Origin: Diphasiastrum complanatum
Taxonomy: Eukaryota; Streptophyta; Lycopodiopsida; Lycopodiales; Lycopodiaceae
Assembly: GCA_029204225.1 (NCBI GenBank)
Contig: CM055104.1
Coordinates: 20,429,761 to 20,493,760 of the forward strand
DNA: 64,000 bases
Direction of reading: 5' to 3'
Part shown: positions 1-11,388 of the stretch, one piece after another
Numbering within the stretch: the stretch's first letter is position 1
Layout of the letters: each line of letters opens with the position of its first letter
The notes under the pieces: model-generated
Told to the model about the DNA's origin: nothing
Database searches by the model: none
Seen by the model: the letters and a program-made list of their open reading frames with translations, nothing else
Position numbers and translations under genes: made by a program

Positions 1-715
1 CAAGGTCCCATGGATACATTTGCTAGGTCATAGGAGGAAGACATTCTAGTCTTTGTGAACTCATGAAGAAACAATTATCTTCTCATTTCATTATAGTAAT
101 AATTGCTATTATTGCATTCCTATATCTAAATGGAATCAGAAACTCATAAATTTAATATCGGATAAAAATATAGGGGATGTTATTTCAGTTCTACCTCATG
201 TAAGGAAGTGGGACAACGTCCCATGAATTTCTTCGATTATTTCTTTCTTATATATGAATTGTTGCTACCATATGAGAAATTTCTAAATTGTCTTACATTT
301 TCTTCATAAGCCATCTCAAAGAAAGATATATCCACATCTTCCAATGTTGGTCTTTGAGATCATAAGAAGAGAGTTTAAGTTTAGGCAAAAGCAAAATATG
401 TTGAAATTCAGATGGACTACATAAACGACAAAGTGCTAGATAGAAGCATAGGAGAGAGAAATCTACGTGTAGAAGGAAGACAATGTTAAGATAAAATGGG
501 GATACAATCAATTTACCAAAGGTTTGAGTGAGGGGTAAAGGCTTGACGGGGAGAGCTTTACATTTTCAAAGGTCTCTCTCTACTCATGGGTTGCCACTCA
601 TAGGTGAGGACCAAAAAAAGTGCAAAGCCCAACACTCAGGCGTTGTTGGAAAATTTGCAAGCAAAAATTTTTGTTGACCTTTTCTTGGCACTTGCCATCC
701 ATGGATGGTTTATGC
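1..715. other. AT-rich non-coding
   Basis: No supported gene, RNA or element boundary was seen on either strand. Open frames are short, with no family motif. Confidence 0.5.
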
Positions 716-855
716 TCCAAAGCCCATAGGCTTTATGGGTATAGTACCTTTATATTCTAAAGCCCATGGGCTATATGGGTATAATGTCCTATATACTCCA
801 AAACCCATGGGCTTTATGGGCATAATGCCCTATATGTTCTAAGCCCATGCCAGGT
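716..855. repeat. 41-bp minisatellite, about 3.5 units
   Basis: Four successive units start near 716, 756, 797 and 838, giving a period of 40-41 bp. Each unit contains the palindromic core AGCCCATGGGCT (first copy imperfect) followed by TATGGGTATAATGCCC-like sequence; the last unit is partial. No gene overlaps it. It could be part of an old LTR, but no LTR boundary is visible. Confidence 0.8.
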
Positions 856-1630
856 ATCAAACTTGGGTGAGGGGGTGAGCAAGTGAGACCATAAGGATAC
901 TTCACCACCACACCACGCGTTGGCCAATGAATCAAAAAGTTTCTGCATTTGTTGATTAATTTTTTAGGTGTATAAGAAAACTAGAAACGATGATTGTCTC
1001 ATAATCCTTTCTTTGCACGTCGTTGATGTGACTTATAAGAGTCTAAACTTTGACAAGTGAATCACAAGTTTTACTTGTCACATGTGCATGTCTTCAATGG
1101 ATGTTTTTTTGTGATGTAATTCTCAATAGATGTGTGCTTTAAGTCCTTTTCTTCTCTATATCTTGTGACTAAAATAGGAACAATCGTCTTGAAATCAAGT
1201 GTGTTTTTGTCAAAGTTCACAATTTTCTTGTGCCTAGATATTAAAGCTTCTAGGACCAAAGTTGTTTCTAAATGGGTTGGACAATTGTCACATTATTGAG
1301 ATAGAGACAAGAATCTTCTTGAAGGAGGTGCACATTTAGAAAAAACAAAAAGTTTTGATATCTTTCTTTTGGTTGGCAGAAAATGAAAAAACGAATCCCA
1401 ACACACTTCCCGCACCCCAACATCACTACTACTTCAAAAAGATGACAATGCACTAATCATTGTTCTAAAGCCATGTGCAAATACTTACCAAAAAGAAAAT
1501 ATATTCAATGTTATTATCCACTTGTAGCACACAAGAAGAACTAGCCAAAAGTTTGTGTAAAAGTAACATATATTATTATGGAAAACAATGTGATGGAGGT
1601 CATATGAAAATTCATGACAAGCATAGATTG
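856..1630. other. Non-coding stretch downstream of the SFR2-like last exon
   Basis: No coding similarity seen. On the minus strand this follows the stop codon at 1631-1633, so its upper end should include the 3' UTR of the SFR2-like gene. No polyadenylation site was assigned. Confidence 0.4.
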
Positions 1631-1824
1631 CTACAAATCTCTCATAGGCTCATGTTGTGATTGAAGATTAGCCCTACCACCTAAAACTTGTATTACATCA
1701 AGAATGAGAGTTTGTATAACCTCAAATGATCTTAACACATAAACTATTAAATCTTGTGTTGGAGACTTGCCAAATCGCCAATCTTTTTCTGCAATAGCTC
1801 GCATGGTAGGTTTATCTAGGCCAT
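1631..1824 (-). CDS. SFR2: SFR2-like galactolipid galactosyltransferase, C-terminal exon
   Basis: This is the last coding exon of an SFR2-like protein (SENSITIVE TO FREEZING 2). A pyrimidine-rich tract ending TATCAG precedes the exon at 1824, and the frame ends at TAG (1631-1633), giving about 64 codons. The start reads (D)GLDKP..., then EKDWRFGK. That GLDKP...DWRFG block marks the C-terminal extension specific to SFR2 and is absent from ordinary GH1 beta-glucosidases. The remainder (IVYVLRSFEVIQTLILDVIQ) is hydrophobic and diverges from other SFR2 tails. The exon needs one leftover base from its 5' neighbour (phase 1), but the nearest recognised exon ends in phase 0. An exon of length 1 modulo 3, encoding roughly 35 residues, is therefore missing or unrecognised in the 6-kb gap. 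The function is inferred from the family, and integrity of the gene is uncertain. Confidence 0.72.
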
Positions 1825-2770
1825 CTGATACAACAAGGTAAAATAACAAAGTGAGGCAAAATGTGATCTTTGTAGATTTAAGTAAGCATGTGCTATGATC
1901 AACAACTATGATACAAGGATTCACAAATTATTGAAAATATAGAAGCTAGCACTTGACTTCAATCAAATAGCAAAAACTCAACATTCAATAAAAAAATGGA
2001 AGTTTGCTAGAGATACGTGTTTGGAGTTTTTGAATAATCATCTAATCTCATTGCATAGAAGATTAACTAAGCACAAACTCAGTAGCAAGCAAATATTTAA
2101 AGTTTCTATACTTAACAAGTCAACAAGATAAGCACTTCTCACTCTTTGACAAAGGTCTGCAACAGTGAAATGTAGTTAGAAAAGAAAACAACTAGAAGGG
2201 AAACAAATTTGAAATTCTATCATGATTTCTATCTTGGTAACTTCCTGGTTTGATTGTTTTGGCAACCTCCGTGACATTTGCCTTGCTAAATCCTAAACAC
2301 ATGAAGTTGCACATTTATGGCATTCTCAATTCAAAAGCACTAGCCTTGATATCAAAGTCTTTTCCCACCTTAATTCTATTCCAATTGTACACATCCTTAA
2401 ACAAGCAGCCTACACTACAATACCTTGTCCTTAAAGTTTATTTGAGAGATGAATAAAATAGAAATAGTTGGTAATTAACTGCCTGAATATGGACTTTTCA
2501 TACATTCCATAGTCTCAACTTTGTGTTTTTGAGCTAGAATCACTCGTCTTATTGATAGTTCAAATAAACTGAATTTTAAATTTCAAACACAGTTCTTCAA
2601 AAAAAAAAAATTAGTGCCATGATCTAGGAGAAAGGTTGTTCTATTGGACAGGAGAAACTAGTGGCAAGATGAGATTGTTGTATTCCCTTCTCCATTTTCG
2701 GACATATCCAAGAAAACTTGCCATCTAGGCTACCTCCATCTTTGTGTGAGAGAATAGGAACATAGCATTT
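1825..2770. other. Probable SFR2-like intron sequence, no coding signal
   Basis: This lies between the C-terminal SFR2-like exon and a copia remnant. I found no exon-like segment with SFR2 similarity on the minus strand. Confidence 0.45.
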
Positions 2771-3242
2771 CTACCCACCATTACTCTCATCAAATCTATG
2801 CATCTCATTGAAGATCATGTCTTCGCTAATGTGAATTTTCCACATTATAGGATCAAAACACCTATATGCCTTTGCGTTTTCATCATATCCAACAAAAACA
2901 CACTTTTATGGATTTTGCATCAAGCTTGTTGCACTCCTCCTTTGGCACATGCACATAAGCCTTGCACCCAAAAATGTAAAACTTTTCAATCTTAGACTCC
3001 ATACTTGTAAGCGCCTCTTCGGGAGTCACATTGGGAACTGTGATAGTGGGGCTCCTATTTTGCAAGAAGGTTGCAGTATCCTCGACCAATAGAAACTTGC
3101 CAAACCCATTTGCTTCATCATTGATCGTGCGCTTTTTACAATGGTGTGATTCTTGCTTTCTACCCTCCTTTACATGCATCAAAGAGTCATTACTACATCG
3201 TAGCAAATAGCCTCCACTTTGCATCAGAGTCTCATGGCACAC
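2771..3242 (-). pseudogene. Ty1/copia integrase C-terminal remnant
   Basis: The minus-strand translation shows the end of a copia integrase. It reads TATFLQNRSP, then TPEEALTSMES, FGCKAYVHVPKEE and a KLDAKSIKVCF block, the usual route into the FVGY motif. The frame then shifts by one base and continues as GYDENAKAYRCFD and HISEDMIFNE up to a stop at 2771-2773. This is the standard integrase-to-RT linker of copia polyproteins. The frameshift and missing flanking domains make it non-functional. It lies in the gap between recognised SFR2-like exons, so it may be an intronic insertion. Confidence 0.85.
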
Positions 3243-6200
3243 ACTAGCAATAGTTCACCATGAATGTCCAAGTATAGCATTCTAGTGTCATGTACCATTT
3301 CCACTATATGTTATTCCATTATGAGCAACAAAGTAAAAATATGCGTTACCCGTGGTGAGTCCATTTCATGCATGGTATTCCTTCATGTGTGGCAAAGTTC
3401 CATTAGTATGTACTAGCAATATCCCTCTTTCGATATGTGATATGAGACTCTTCATGAGACACACAAGCATAGGCATCTTGCATAATGTCGGCAGTTGACA
3501 ACCGCATCTTACAAATTAGCCTCTTGTATTTTTCTAACAATCATTATTCCTTTGTAATATATTTTATGGATCATAAACTTGTTGCAACCTATCAAATAGG
3601 ATCTACTAATTATGTCATGGCATTCTTTGGCCACGGGGCTCATACTGATGTTGCTCATTGGCATTCCTATGTAATTACAACTTGTACCCAGTTCATACTT
3701 TCTACTGGGCCACACACAAGTCATAGCATGTAGACCATTTTGGGACCTAGTAAACCCGAACTTCAAGTGGAAAGTTCCTGTAAGGGCCTCCAAATTGGTA
3801 TAACATACCCCCATCCATTCCATGAGCTAATGTTTTAGATTCCTCTTTAAGCTCTTTGTAAGAGACTCATTAATCTTCCTTGTAGGGGATTTGCTATTGG
3901 TTGTAATTGATGTTCTTTCATTTTTCTTAGTTGAAGGATGCTATTTGCTTCATTTTATAGTCTATCGTTTCATATTTGCCATTTTGATCTTATCTTCAAG
4001 AATGACTGTCCAATCCTCCATTGTGGCCGAATTGAATAGGAACTTCCTTGTAGTCGCTATTACCCACCTTGGTCTATGCATGGACATGACATACTTTATG
4101 TTATGGCATCGACCCTTGGTGATCTAGAAAATTGGCTTTGACCCTGGTAAACATTCTGAATACTTCTAGTTGGTTATCGGCCTTGTGCTCATCATCTTCT
4201 ATTAGGTATCGGGCCATATGTCTGACAACCATTTGGCTTGAATACTTTCACTATGATTCTATTGCTACTCTATATGGCTTATTTGTTTCCTAAAGTAACC
4301 TTGAAATATGTTGTTACGCTTCATATAGTATCCTATTGCATCCCCATGGCATTCCATGCTGCACTCCAAAGCTCCTAAGCTCGTCAACATCAACTAGCTG
4401 ATGTGTAGAATGAAGCTCCTCCCATCAATAGGCTACCCTTAAAACCCTCCACCTTCCTTTCCATAGTCCTCGACCACATGGTCTATCAATAGTTGGCCAA
4501 ATGATTAACTAGCCCTCCGCATCTCAACCTAACCATAAGGTCCGCAACCTCTTGTTGACCAACCCAAGTCACATTCCGAATTGCATACAAACCTAATAGC
4601 TAGGTTGACACAAGTACAAATTGCATCCTATTAATGGTAATATCAATTATAATGAAATTCCAATGAGGTAGCATCAAAGTACAAAAATATTGGTTGTTGA
4701 AACTTGCTAGATGCCCTCTTATTTATAACCATTTTGATTTCTCTCTCTAGCCTCACCTAACTCTTGACACGTACCCTACCTACTCACCTACCACAACTAC
4801 CACACCCACCTACCTACTAGTCAACATCTACCAGTCAAAGGTAGTCACTATGTACTACTTTGATGTAGCCTATTTGTAGACACTTGATGTAGGCCCTAGT
4901 GATTATAGAACAATTTCATAGGGGTCTAACAATCAATTGTTGGCCTATACAACTAATTTATAGAAATAGATATCTTGTTGCATCTCTTGATTTGTCTCCA
5001 GATAGATCAATAGATATTTGATAATAAAGTGGTCTTATTAGATAAAATTCATTGTTAAATGTTGACAATTTTTGCCTGTTATTGGAGCTTGACATGTGAT
5101 ATATCGATGTTATGTCTAGAATAATACCCAACATAATAAAGGAGTCATGCAATCTTCAACCTTTACGGAGTCCACCCACAAAGTCTCATACCATCAACTC
5201 CATTGTACATAGCGTGGACTAGATGTTGTGTCATTCCCACTCTCTTCATCGGCGTCCAATAGTAGGGTAGGTCACAAGCACAAACATCATCCACATTAAC
5301 TTTCCTACATTTTGTACAAAGGCCAATGTATTGAGTTTCACTTCTCCAAAGATGAAGGGCAAACTTATGATGAAGGCTAGCATAAAACAAAAGCCAATTA
5401 ATGAGATCCCTACTTCCTCATAGAAGAATAACAAATAGAGCATATCACATGAACAAGCAGTTGAAAAATAACCAGACTCTTAAGCATCAACTTGAGGCCT
5501 AGTTTCATTATCTTATCAACAAAACATTGTAAAAATTCAATTTTTCAAGAGCTTTGTTAGGTCTTATGCTATCAACTCAGTGGAGGATCAAAGGTGAAAA
5601 TGCTAAAAAACATTGTTAAAAACAAATTTCTAAGACAACATCAGATAATTTTAGCATGATGGCTGTTCACACACACACAGATGATAAACTTAGATAAACC
5701 ATACACAATTGACACAATCTTTCACTACTTTCAAGAGCTTCATATGCTACATTATTCAATTTACGCATTGCAAATCCAGTTTGAAAACGTGTTGCCAATA
5801 CCCTTTCTCTTATATATTTGCAAAAAGTTTCGATCACCACACAGATTTACCTGCCCACATCCTTTGACGATCGTCCACAGCACAACAAAAAGGTCTACTG
5901 CCACCCCTTTTGATTTCAGATTGCAGTATGTTCCACTCTCTTTCTCGTTGCTTTCGAGTCACAAGTCCTGTTTTAGTTATCTGCAGAAAGCCAGGCTTTT
6001 AACGAATGTTCATGGGAGACTTCAAATTGACTTGAAGATTTACATAATCCTAAAAATAAATGCTATGGATGGGTGATATGTTCATTATGTCACAAAAGCT
6101 AGAAAGAGACTTCTTTCAGCCTAATATGAAGTATTTGTGACTAGCAAGAAAATAAGTGCAAATAAAAATAGCACAATGACTTATAATGATTTGATGATAT

Positions 6201-6540
6201 GTTTCATCATATCATGAATCAATCGGACTATCGGAGGGTTTTATGCATAGAGAAAGGATATAGTGTTTTAAAGTGGAGCTTCCATGTCAGCTTGAGTGAG
6301 AACAAAGAACAGTGACCAGCAAACCAAATGCTATTATGAAATCGGTTCAACAATCTGAAATGGCAAAATGAGAGCACTCAAGTTAATAGAAGGAATGGCA
6401 TGAATTATAGTTGTCCTTAACATAGTTTGCAAAGAAAGTTCAATGAGGTCAAGACCCAAAGAAGTGCTGAATCTCTTCATTTCCACTATCAAGATGTAAT
6501 CTGTACCTATCAAAATAGGCCAGTTATATATGTTGAGTTA
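3243..6540. other. Degenerate non-coding sequence, possible old retroelement debris
   Basis: No domain can be named with confidence. Minus-strand frames around 3.4-4.5 kb contain broken peptide stretches that may continue the copia remnant upstream of its integrase, but they carry many stops. A (CA) run of about 5 copies sits near 5650. No SFR2-like exon was recognised. Confidence 0.4.
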
Positions 6541-6735
6541 GTTACCAGCCGATTCAAATCAGGCCAATTCGACCGGTTCAACCTGATTCGAACCGGCCAG
6601 TTCGAATTGGAAAATGGTTCAAAAATGGTTTGAACCCTGGAAAAAAAAAATTCAAAACGTTTTTTTGGCTAGTTTATCTCCTACAAACTGGATAAGTTTT
6701 GAGGCTGATACCGGTCCATTTGACCAAATTTTATA
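6541..6735. repeat. Small inverted repeat, MITE-like
   Basis: CCGGTTC at 6573-6579 is mirrored by GAACCGG at 6590-6596. The flanks extend the symmetry imperfectly: CCAATTCGA on the left against TTCGAATTGG on the right. More GGTTC/GAACC-type motifs occur up to about 6720. This could be the end of a miniature DNA transposon, but no target duplication was found. Confidence 0.4.
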
Positions 6736-7824
6736 CTCATTTTAGTGGTCACGGCTCGTCCAATTACTGGTGAGCTGATTAGGAATTCCTTTCCCCTACT
6801 CCAAACCACCTCACCAATTTGAAAATACAAGAGCTAAAAGAACCAGAAACTTTGGTCTATGTTGACCAATTTGTTTACACGTACTACTAGTTGTCAATAA
6901 AGAATCTGTGCAGCATTTTTGCGCATGGTTGTGACCTATTGAGACAAAAAAATCTATACTTTTTGATGGTTGTTTGAAACTCAACGTGTATAACAACTTT
7001 TCAGCATGAGTCCACTTCATTTAGAGAAATCTTGACTTCTATTTTGAGCTTGCAAGTACTCTATGACAAGTTTTATGAAACGGTACAATTTTATTTTACT
7101 AAAGGAAGCATGAACCTTCAAGCAAGGACTATAACAGCAACTTTAAATAGCAAGAACATGCAATGAACATTGCTACATGAAAATGCACCTCACAGGCAAC
7201 AAAACTTAATAGACAAAATCTACGGGTAGCAAGTTAACATTAGACACCTTTGTGTGAGAGATACTAATATATTAATATGCATGATACACGAAAGTGCATC
7301 ACCATGAATGCAAATTTTCAATCCCAAGACTGTAGTTCAAATCAAAAATCTACTACAAGAATTTATCAATACCAATAGCCAAGAAAAGAATGAAATCTTA
7401 CATTAAAAAGAAATTAATGCATTTCAAGCAGAATACAAGAAATCCTAATTCGTCCCTCTTATCAAATGATTGATCAAGAAGCTATTTGTGAAAAGAAAAG
7501 AAAACCCTAATTAAATGTCCATTAATTGCACTCTAAAAGAAGCATATCCACGAGAAAGTGGTGGACTTGGTCATGAACTTGTCATTTCCTATAGCTTGTA
7601 TATGTGTCAACGTTATGTTCACACTCCATAGCATTGCAAATGTTGTCATCTATATCTAAAAATAGAAGCTTGAGCAACGAAATACTACGAACTTTAAGAA
7701 ACCCGGTAAAACTGGTTTTTAGAAGTGTATCTTTCTCTCAAGTAGCTGGGTTTGTCAATATAATTTGAATAAGTGTTTGATGTCATCTGAAAGAATATAC
7801 GTAAAAACTAAGACAAGCTAGTAC
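6736..7824. other. Probable SFR2-like intron, non-coding
   Basis: This AT-rich sequence lies directly downstream (minus sense) of the donor site CAG|GTACTA at 7824. No acceptable next exon was found. Confidence 0.4.
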
Positions 7825-7974
7825 CTGTTGGTATAGATAATAAGAGGGACGAGGATGTCGCTTTAATTCATGAATGCGATCGACAGCTACAAGGCCAAAT
7901 TTTGGACAGTAGCCATCAGCCCATTCCCAATTATCTGAAAGCGTCCAATGGAAGTATCCTTCCAGTGGTATACC
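7825..7974 (-). CDS. SFR2: SFR2-like galactolipid galactosyltransferase, internal exon (GH1 C-terminal barrel)
   Basis: This 50-codon, phase-0 exon has acceptor GAAGCAG|GGTATA and donor CAG|GTACTA. It encodes GIPLEGYFHWTLSDNWEW, then ADGYCPKFGLVAVDR, ending RPSYYLYQQ. The DNWEWADGY segment is the GH1 motif that forms the sugar-binding aglycone pocket. KFGLVAVDR matches SFR2 and related GH1 enzymes. A 113-bp intron separates it from the upstream exon, with matching phase. SFR2 acts in the chloroplast outer envelope, moving galactose between monogalactolipids to make oligogalactolipids and diacylglycerol during freezing stress. That role is taken from the family. All codons here look intact. 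Confidence 0.85.
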
Positions 7975-8087
7975 CTGCTTCACATAGTTGATACTCAATG
8001 AGATACTTCTGGATGAGAAATTCCACAGGCTATGATAAAGGCCAACAATCTCAAAAGGCTGCAACACACGAACTTAGGATCCATCAC

Positions 8088-8327
8088 CTGCTTCAGTGCA
8101 GTATAGGCTGCAAGAAGATGCTCTAGCAAGTATGGCCTCCGCCGAAGGTCACGAGAATCTGCAAATCCATTTTCTGTGATGATGTACTTTAAACTTGGGT
8201 GGTGAGCTCTATAACGCTTGTGAAAGGCATTCAAGACTTCCAGCAAACCATCTGGATAGACACCACGCCCGGCTTCACTATATTCCTCCTCATCAACAAG
8301 CATTAATCCAGCTGCAGACAGTATTTC
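8088..8327 (-). CDS. SFR2: SFR2-like galactolipid galactosyltransferase, catalytic-nucleophile exon
   Basis: This 80-codon, phase-0 exon runs from acceptor TCTTACAG|GAAATA to donor CAG|GTGATG. It encodes EEEYSEAGRGVYPDGLLEVL, then KYIITENGFAD and RRPYLLEHLLAAYTALKQ. The glutamate of ITENG is the conserved GH1 nucleophile. The pairing of SEAGRGVYPDG with RRPYL(L/I)EHLLA is characteristic of SFR2 rather than of ordinary beta-glucosidases. Upstream exons, which would hold the FNEP acid/base motif and the N-terminal membrane anchor, were not seen. Beyond about 8.8 kb the sequence is transposon debris. The gene is therefore either 5' truncated or split by a very long TE-filled intron. Confidence 0.87.
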
Positions 8328-8815
8328 CTGTAAGATAAAAAGCAATCCAATGTGTTCAAATTGCAATGCACTGCTGAAGACTAGAAATCCACATACTCTG
8401 TGAATCTTGCAACCTTGCAAGGTCGATTGTGAAAACTCCAAACTATGAAAAAGCGGAAACCTAAAGCCATAATAAAGATCTTACTGAACACAAAAACATC
8501 CACTTGTATCATTTTTATTGAAGGATGTGCAGATGAGATTATTTAACTGGAATTGGCAACGGAAATACAAAGATGAGGAAAAGCCAGAAACAAGCTTTTT
8601 GTGAACGATAGGATAATTAGTTTCATGGAATTCCATATTAGTACCCAGAACTTGATGCAAAGAGACCAAAATAGCATGACTAACTAGCTTATTTTGAGCA
8701 AATGATCCCGCTTCCTTTACCTTCAAAGACCAAGTTCAAGCAATTTAAAAATAAACTTTACGATGTCATATATGATGTTTTGTGTGATATTCTTTTCTTA
8801 GGTGATGTCCTTTTT
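8328..8815. other. Region upstream of the SFR2-like exons, no exon recognised
   Basis: A minus-strand open frame (8481-8726) exists but shows no SFR2 or GH1 similarity. It probably lies in an intron. Confidence 0.4.
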
Positions 8816-8885
8816 GTTGGATTATTCTCTTGATTATCAACTAATCGATCTTTTAATCTTCATCCACTTATTATCCAGTTCTACA
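8816..8885 (+). mobile_element. Copia LTR 5'-end fragment
   Basis: From TGTTGGATTATTCTCTT onward this about 70-bp stretch matches, in the opposite orientation, the start of the long copia LTR whose terminus is near 29514. Shared blocks include ACTAATCGA and TTTTAATCTTCATCCA. No polypurine tract precedes it, so it is an isolated scrap. Confidence 0.65.
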
Positions 8886-9033
8886 GTTTTATGCATGTTT
8901 CTACACAGCCTGCAGAAATACTCGGGAATCGCTCAGGCTACAGACTTGCCCATCTAGCAAGTAAACTAACTGGATGGATGCCAGCTCACTATGGCCAACT
9001 AGTCATTAAGATCTACTACATGCCATGGGTCGG

Positions 9034-9195
9034 GCTGGTTTTCGAGCCCATTATTCTACTGCAGATCACATCTTCACATTGCGAGCCTTGATTAAGGAGG
9101 CTAAGCACAGGAGAGAGAGGGTTTACTGTTGTTTTGTGGACTTCAGGAAAGCCTTTGATTTTGTTCCTCGATCATTGCTCATCCAGAGACTTTGA
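9034..9195 (+). pseudogene. LINE-type (non-LTR) reverse transcriptase fragment
   Basis: The plus-strand frame reads AGFRAHYSTADHIFTLRALI, then a basic stretch, then YCCFVDFRKAFDFVPR, ending at TGA (9193-9195). GFR..ST.DH...L..LI followed by CFVDF.KAFD..PR is the hallmark of non-LTR retrotransposon RT domains, covering the palm block with the first catalytic aspartate. Only about 54 codons survive, and both sides are unrelated. It abuts a gypsy integrase remnant on the opposite strand. Confidence 0.88.
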
Positions 9196-9219
9196 GACCT
9201 CGACTTCTTCATCGACATC

Positions 9220-9740
9220 GTTCTTGCTATGATGGCACTTCAGAAGAGCCCATGCTCAGAGAAGTCTCAAGCTTTTCAAACACTGCTGTCCAAAACCGAC
9301 TCGTAAACTTTGGATCCCGATCGCTAACGATATTGGATGGCAGTCCATATAACCTGAACAAACGTTCAACAAAGATTTGAGCTAACTCACACGCTTTTAC
9401 TTTAGTCTTTATTGGAATAACCGTAGCAATTGGTTAACCAGTCAACTATGACCCAAATCGCATTATTTTGTTTATTCGTACGTGGCAAACCAACTACAAA
9501 ATCCATTGAGATACTATCCCACCGCTTAGTAGGAATATCCAACGGATGCAATAGTCCACTAGCCTTCAAGTGCTCCCCTTTATTCCACTGGCACTGATCA
9601 CAATTCAACACATAAGATTCTACAAAAGGCTTTAACTTTGGCCAGAGAAGTCCCTCTGTACCAAATCTAGCGTACAATGTATACCTGGATGCCCAGCACA
9701 AGGTGCGTCATGACCTTCAAACAAAATTTTCTTTTTAATC
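9220..9740 (-). pseudogene. Gypsy integrase (zinc-binding and core) remnant
   Basis: The zinc-binding domain is visible as HDAPCAGHPG...C..C (CDQC). It is followed by HLKASGLLHPL, WDSISMDFVVGLPRT (first catalytic Asp), and, after a frameshift near 9435, ELAQIFVERLFRLYGLP and IVSDRDPKFTSRFW (second catalytic Asp). The catalytic glutamate region is absent because the fragment ends near 9220. It belongs to the minus-strand gypsy remnant spanning 9.2-11.3 kb. Confidence 0.9.
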
Positions 9741-10292
9741 ACATCCACTCCCGGTACACAAACCTTTCCCCTTCGAAACAAAATCCCGTTTCAAATGGAA
9801 AAGTCATCCACTACCTTCATATCCTTTACAACCAACTGATCACTTTGCAAATCAGTTACCGATTGAGAGCCTTTCAGAACCCTTTGACAAATAGGTCCAA
9901 ATTGAGAATCTTTTTTCATAAAGACCTCGAAGTGAACAACAACTCGTTCACCTCACCAATTCGACTCAAGGCATCAGTCACCTGATTTGACCATCCTTCA
10001 ATTTATCTCAAATCGAAGTCGAATTCTTGCATCAGCTCGGCCCATCGAGGTTTCCGACCCTAAGGTCCACTCCAAATCTGGTATGACCCATATGATTTAG
10101 AATCTGCTCATCCGTAAGTTCTGCATTGCCATCATAAGTCGCATGACTCACAGGTATGAGATCATTTTCAATCGGATCTGGTATAGGTTCCGTTGATATC
10201 CAGGCTACATTCAGTATATTCAGTGAAAACGTAATTGGTGTATCCAAAGTTCGATCTAGTAAGGGAATCTCGCTCAAATCTGATTGATTATC

Positions 10293-11107
10293 TTATTGAC
10301 ACATATATCCTGTTGTACAGTCAATCGTTGCAAGAGCTTCATTCCAATTGACAGTATCCGTTTGAGAATCGTAATGAACTCCCAAATTTTTCTCTGGTCG
10401 GTCACAAGTATGATCCGTTGTTGACGAACAGTCATCTTCTTTTTGAACCACTGGTTTGATAGTCCAAGTTGTAAGATCAACTTTAACTGCACGTTCACGA
10501 TTTTCAAAAGTGATTTTTCCGGTACCCCAGTTATGAATTACTTGCGCAACTCGTAACCATGGATGTCCCAATAGAACTCAGTAGACATTTGGCGCTTCTG
10601 GTAAGTCCATCACTACGAAAGTAATGACGAATTGTACTCCTGCAATTCTAACAGGTATATCTTCAACCATTCCTCGTGGACGAACTGTTGTTTGATCAGC
10701 TAGCTTAATGGCAAAAGTCGCAGGCTTGATCTTTGTAAGATCCCATTTTGCAAATAGCTTTGTAGATCTATCACAGCTGCTTCTTTAGAAAATTGTCTAT
10801 GCTGTATCGGCAGAGTGGTATTCTTCTGTTCACTTTCCCAAGCGACTCCAACATGGAGTACTTCATTAGATTCTTCAAATTCAGCACAAAAAAGTGGCTC
10901 CTGATGGGCTTCCGGTTCTTCTTGAGCTAACTTTTGTGCTAAGACTTCTTTTGCTTTTGGCACCCACTGCAGGAACTCTCCCAATGAAATATTGATCTTA
11001 CTAGACAAAATATTCATCTTTTCTTCAATACAAGCTGATTGGTTCCCTTGTGAAGTGGATGTAGAATGTCCTTGCTCTTCTTCTTTCCTCCTCCATCTCT
11101 CATGCAT
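10293..11107 (-). pseudogene. Gypsy gag end and retropepsin-like protease remnant
   Basis: The segment contains AWESEQ...TLPIQHRQF, then EAAVID, then a frame change into STKLFAKWDL and RPRGMVEDIPVRIAG, an in-frame stop, and LGHPWLRVAQVIHNWGTG. Compared with the sister copy near 51.7 kb, the bases encoding the active-site loop DGGSSVNLI are deleted just after the catalytic Asp. The protease is therefore dead. The DGG form of the motif is common in plant gypsy proteases. Confidence 0.85.
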
Positions 11108-11184
11108 TCTTTGGATTTATCAATTGTTGGATTTGTTAGTTGTTGGGATTTATCTTTATTATACTTTTTGTAAGAGAGAAAACG

Positions 11185-11206
11185 GAGAGAGAGAGAGAGA
11201 GAGAGA
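11185..11206. repeat. (GA)11 microsatellite
   Basis: Uninterrupted GA dinucleotide run next to the gypsy remnant. Confidence 0.95.
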
Positions 11207-11388
11207 AAAGTAAGTTTTTCCTTCACTGAAGTAGTGTTAATGGATCTTAGTGTTGATGGAGTAGTATTAATGGTTAGCTTGCATTTAGGCATCTTGGTCT
11301 TGGCATGCTAGGGTTAGCTTTGCATTATGGATGTGATTTGTGAGAGTTATGTCCAAAAACGTTCAAAAAATGAGTGGTGACTGTATTT

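Larger units (their letters stand above)
9213..11292 (-). mobile_element. Ty3/gypsy remnant lacking reverse transcriptase
   Basis: On the minus strand the order is end of gag and protease (about 11107-10440), a linker (10277-10032), the tail of RNase H with LRRGKV-type pre-integrase sequence (about 10030-9720), and the H2C2/integrase core (about 9740-9220). The RT domain expected between protease and RNase H is missing, so the element carries an internal deletion. Several stops and frameshifts are present, and no LTRs were identified. The same family occurs at 51.4-53.6 kb. Confidence 0.85.

Noticed and set aside
7690-7786. A 33-codon minus-strand frame as the missing SFR2 exon (contains QFYRV)
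   Set aside because: The intron would be only 38 nt, and similarity to SFR2 is limited to a few residues.
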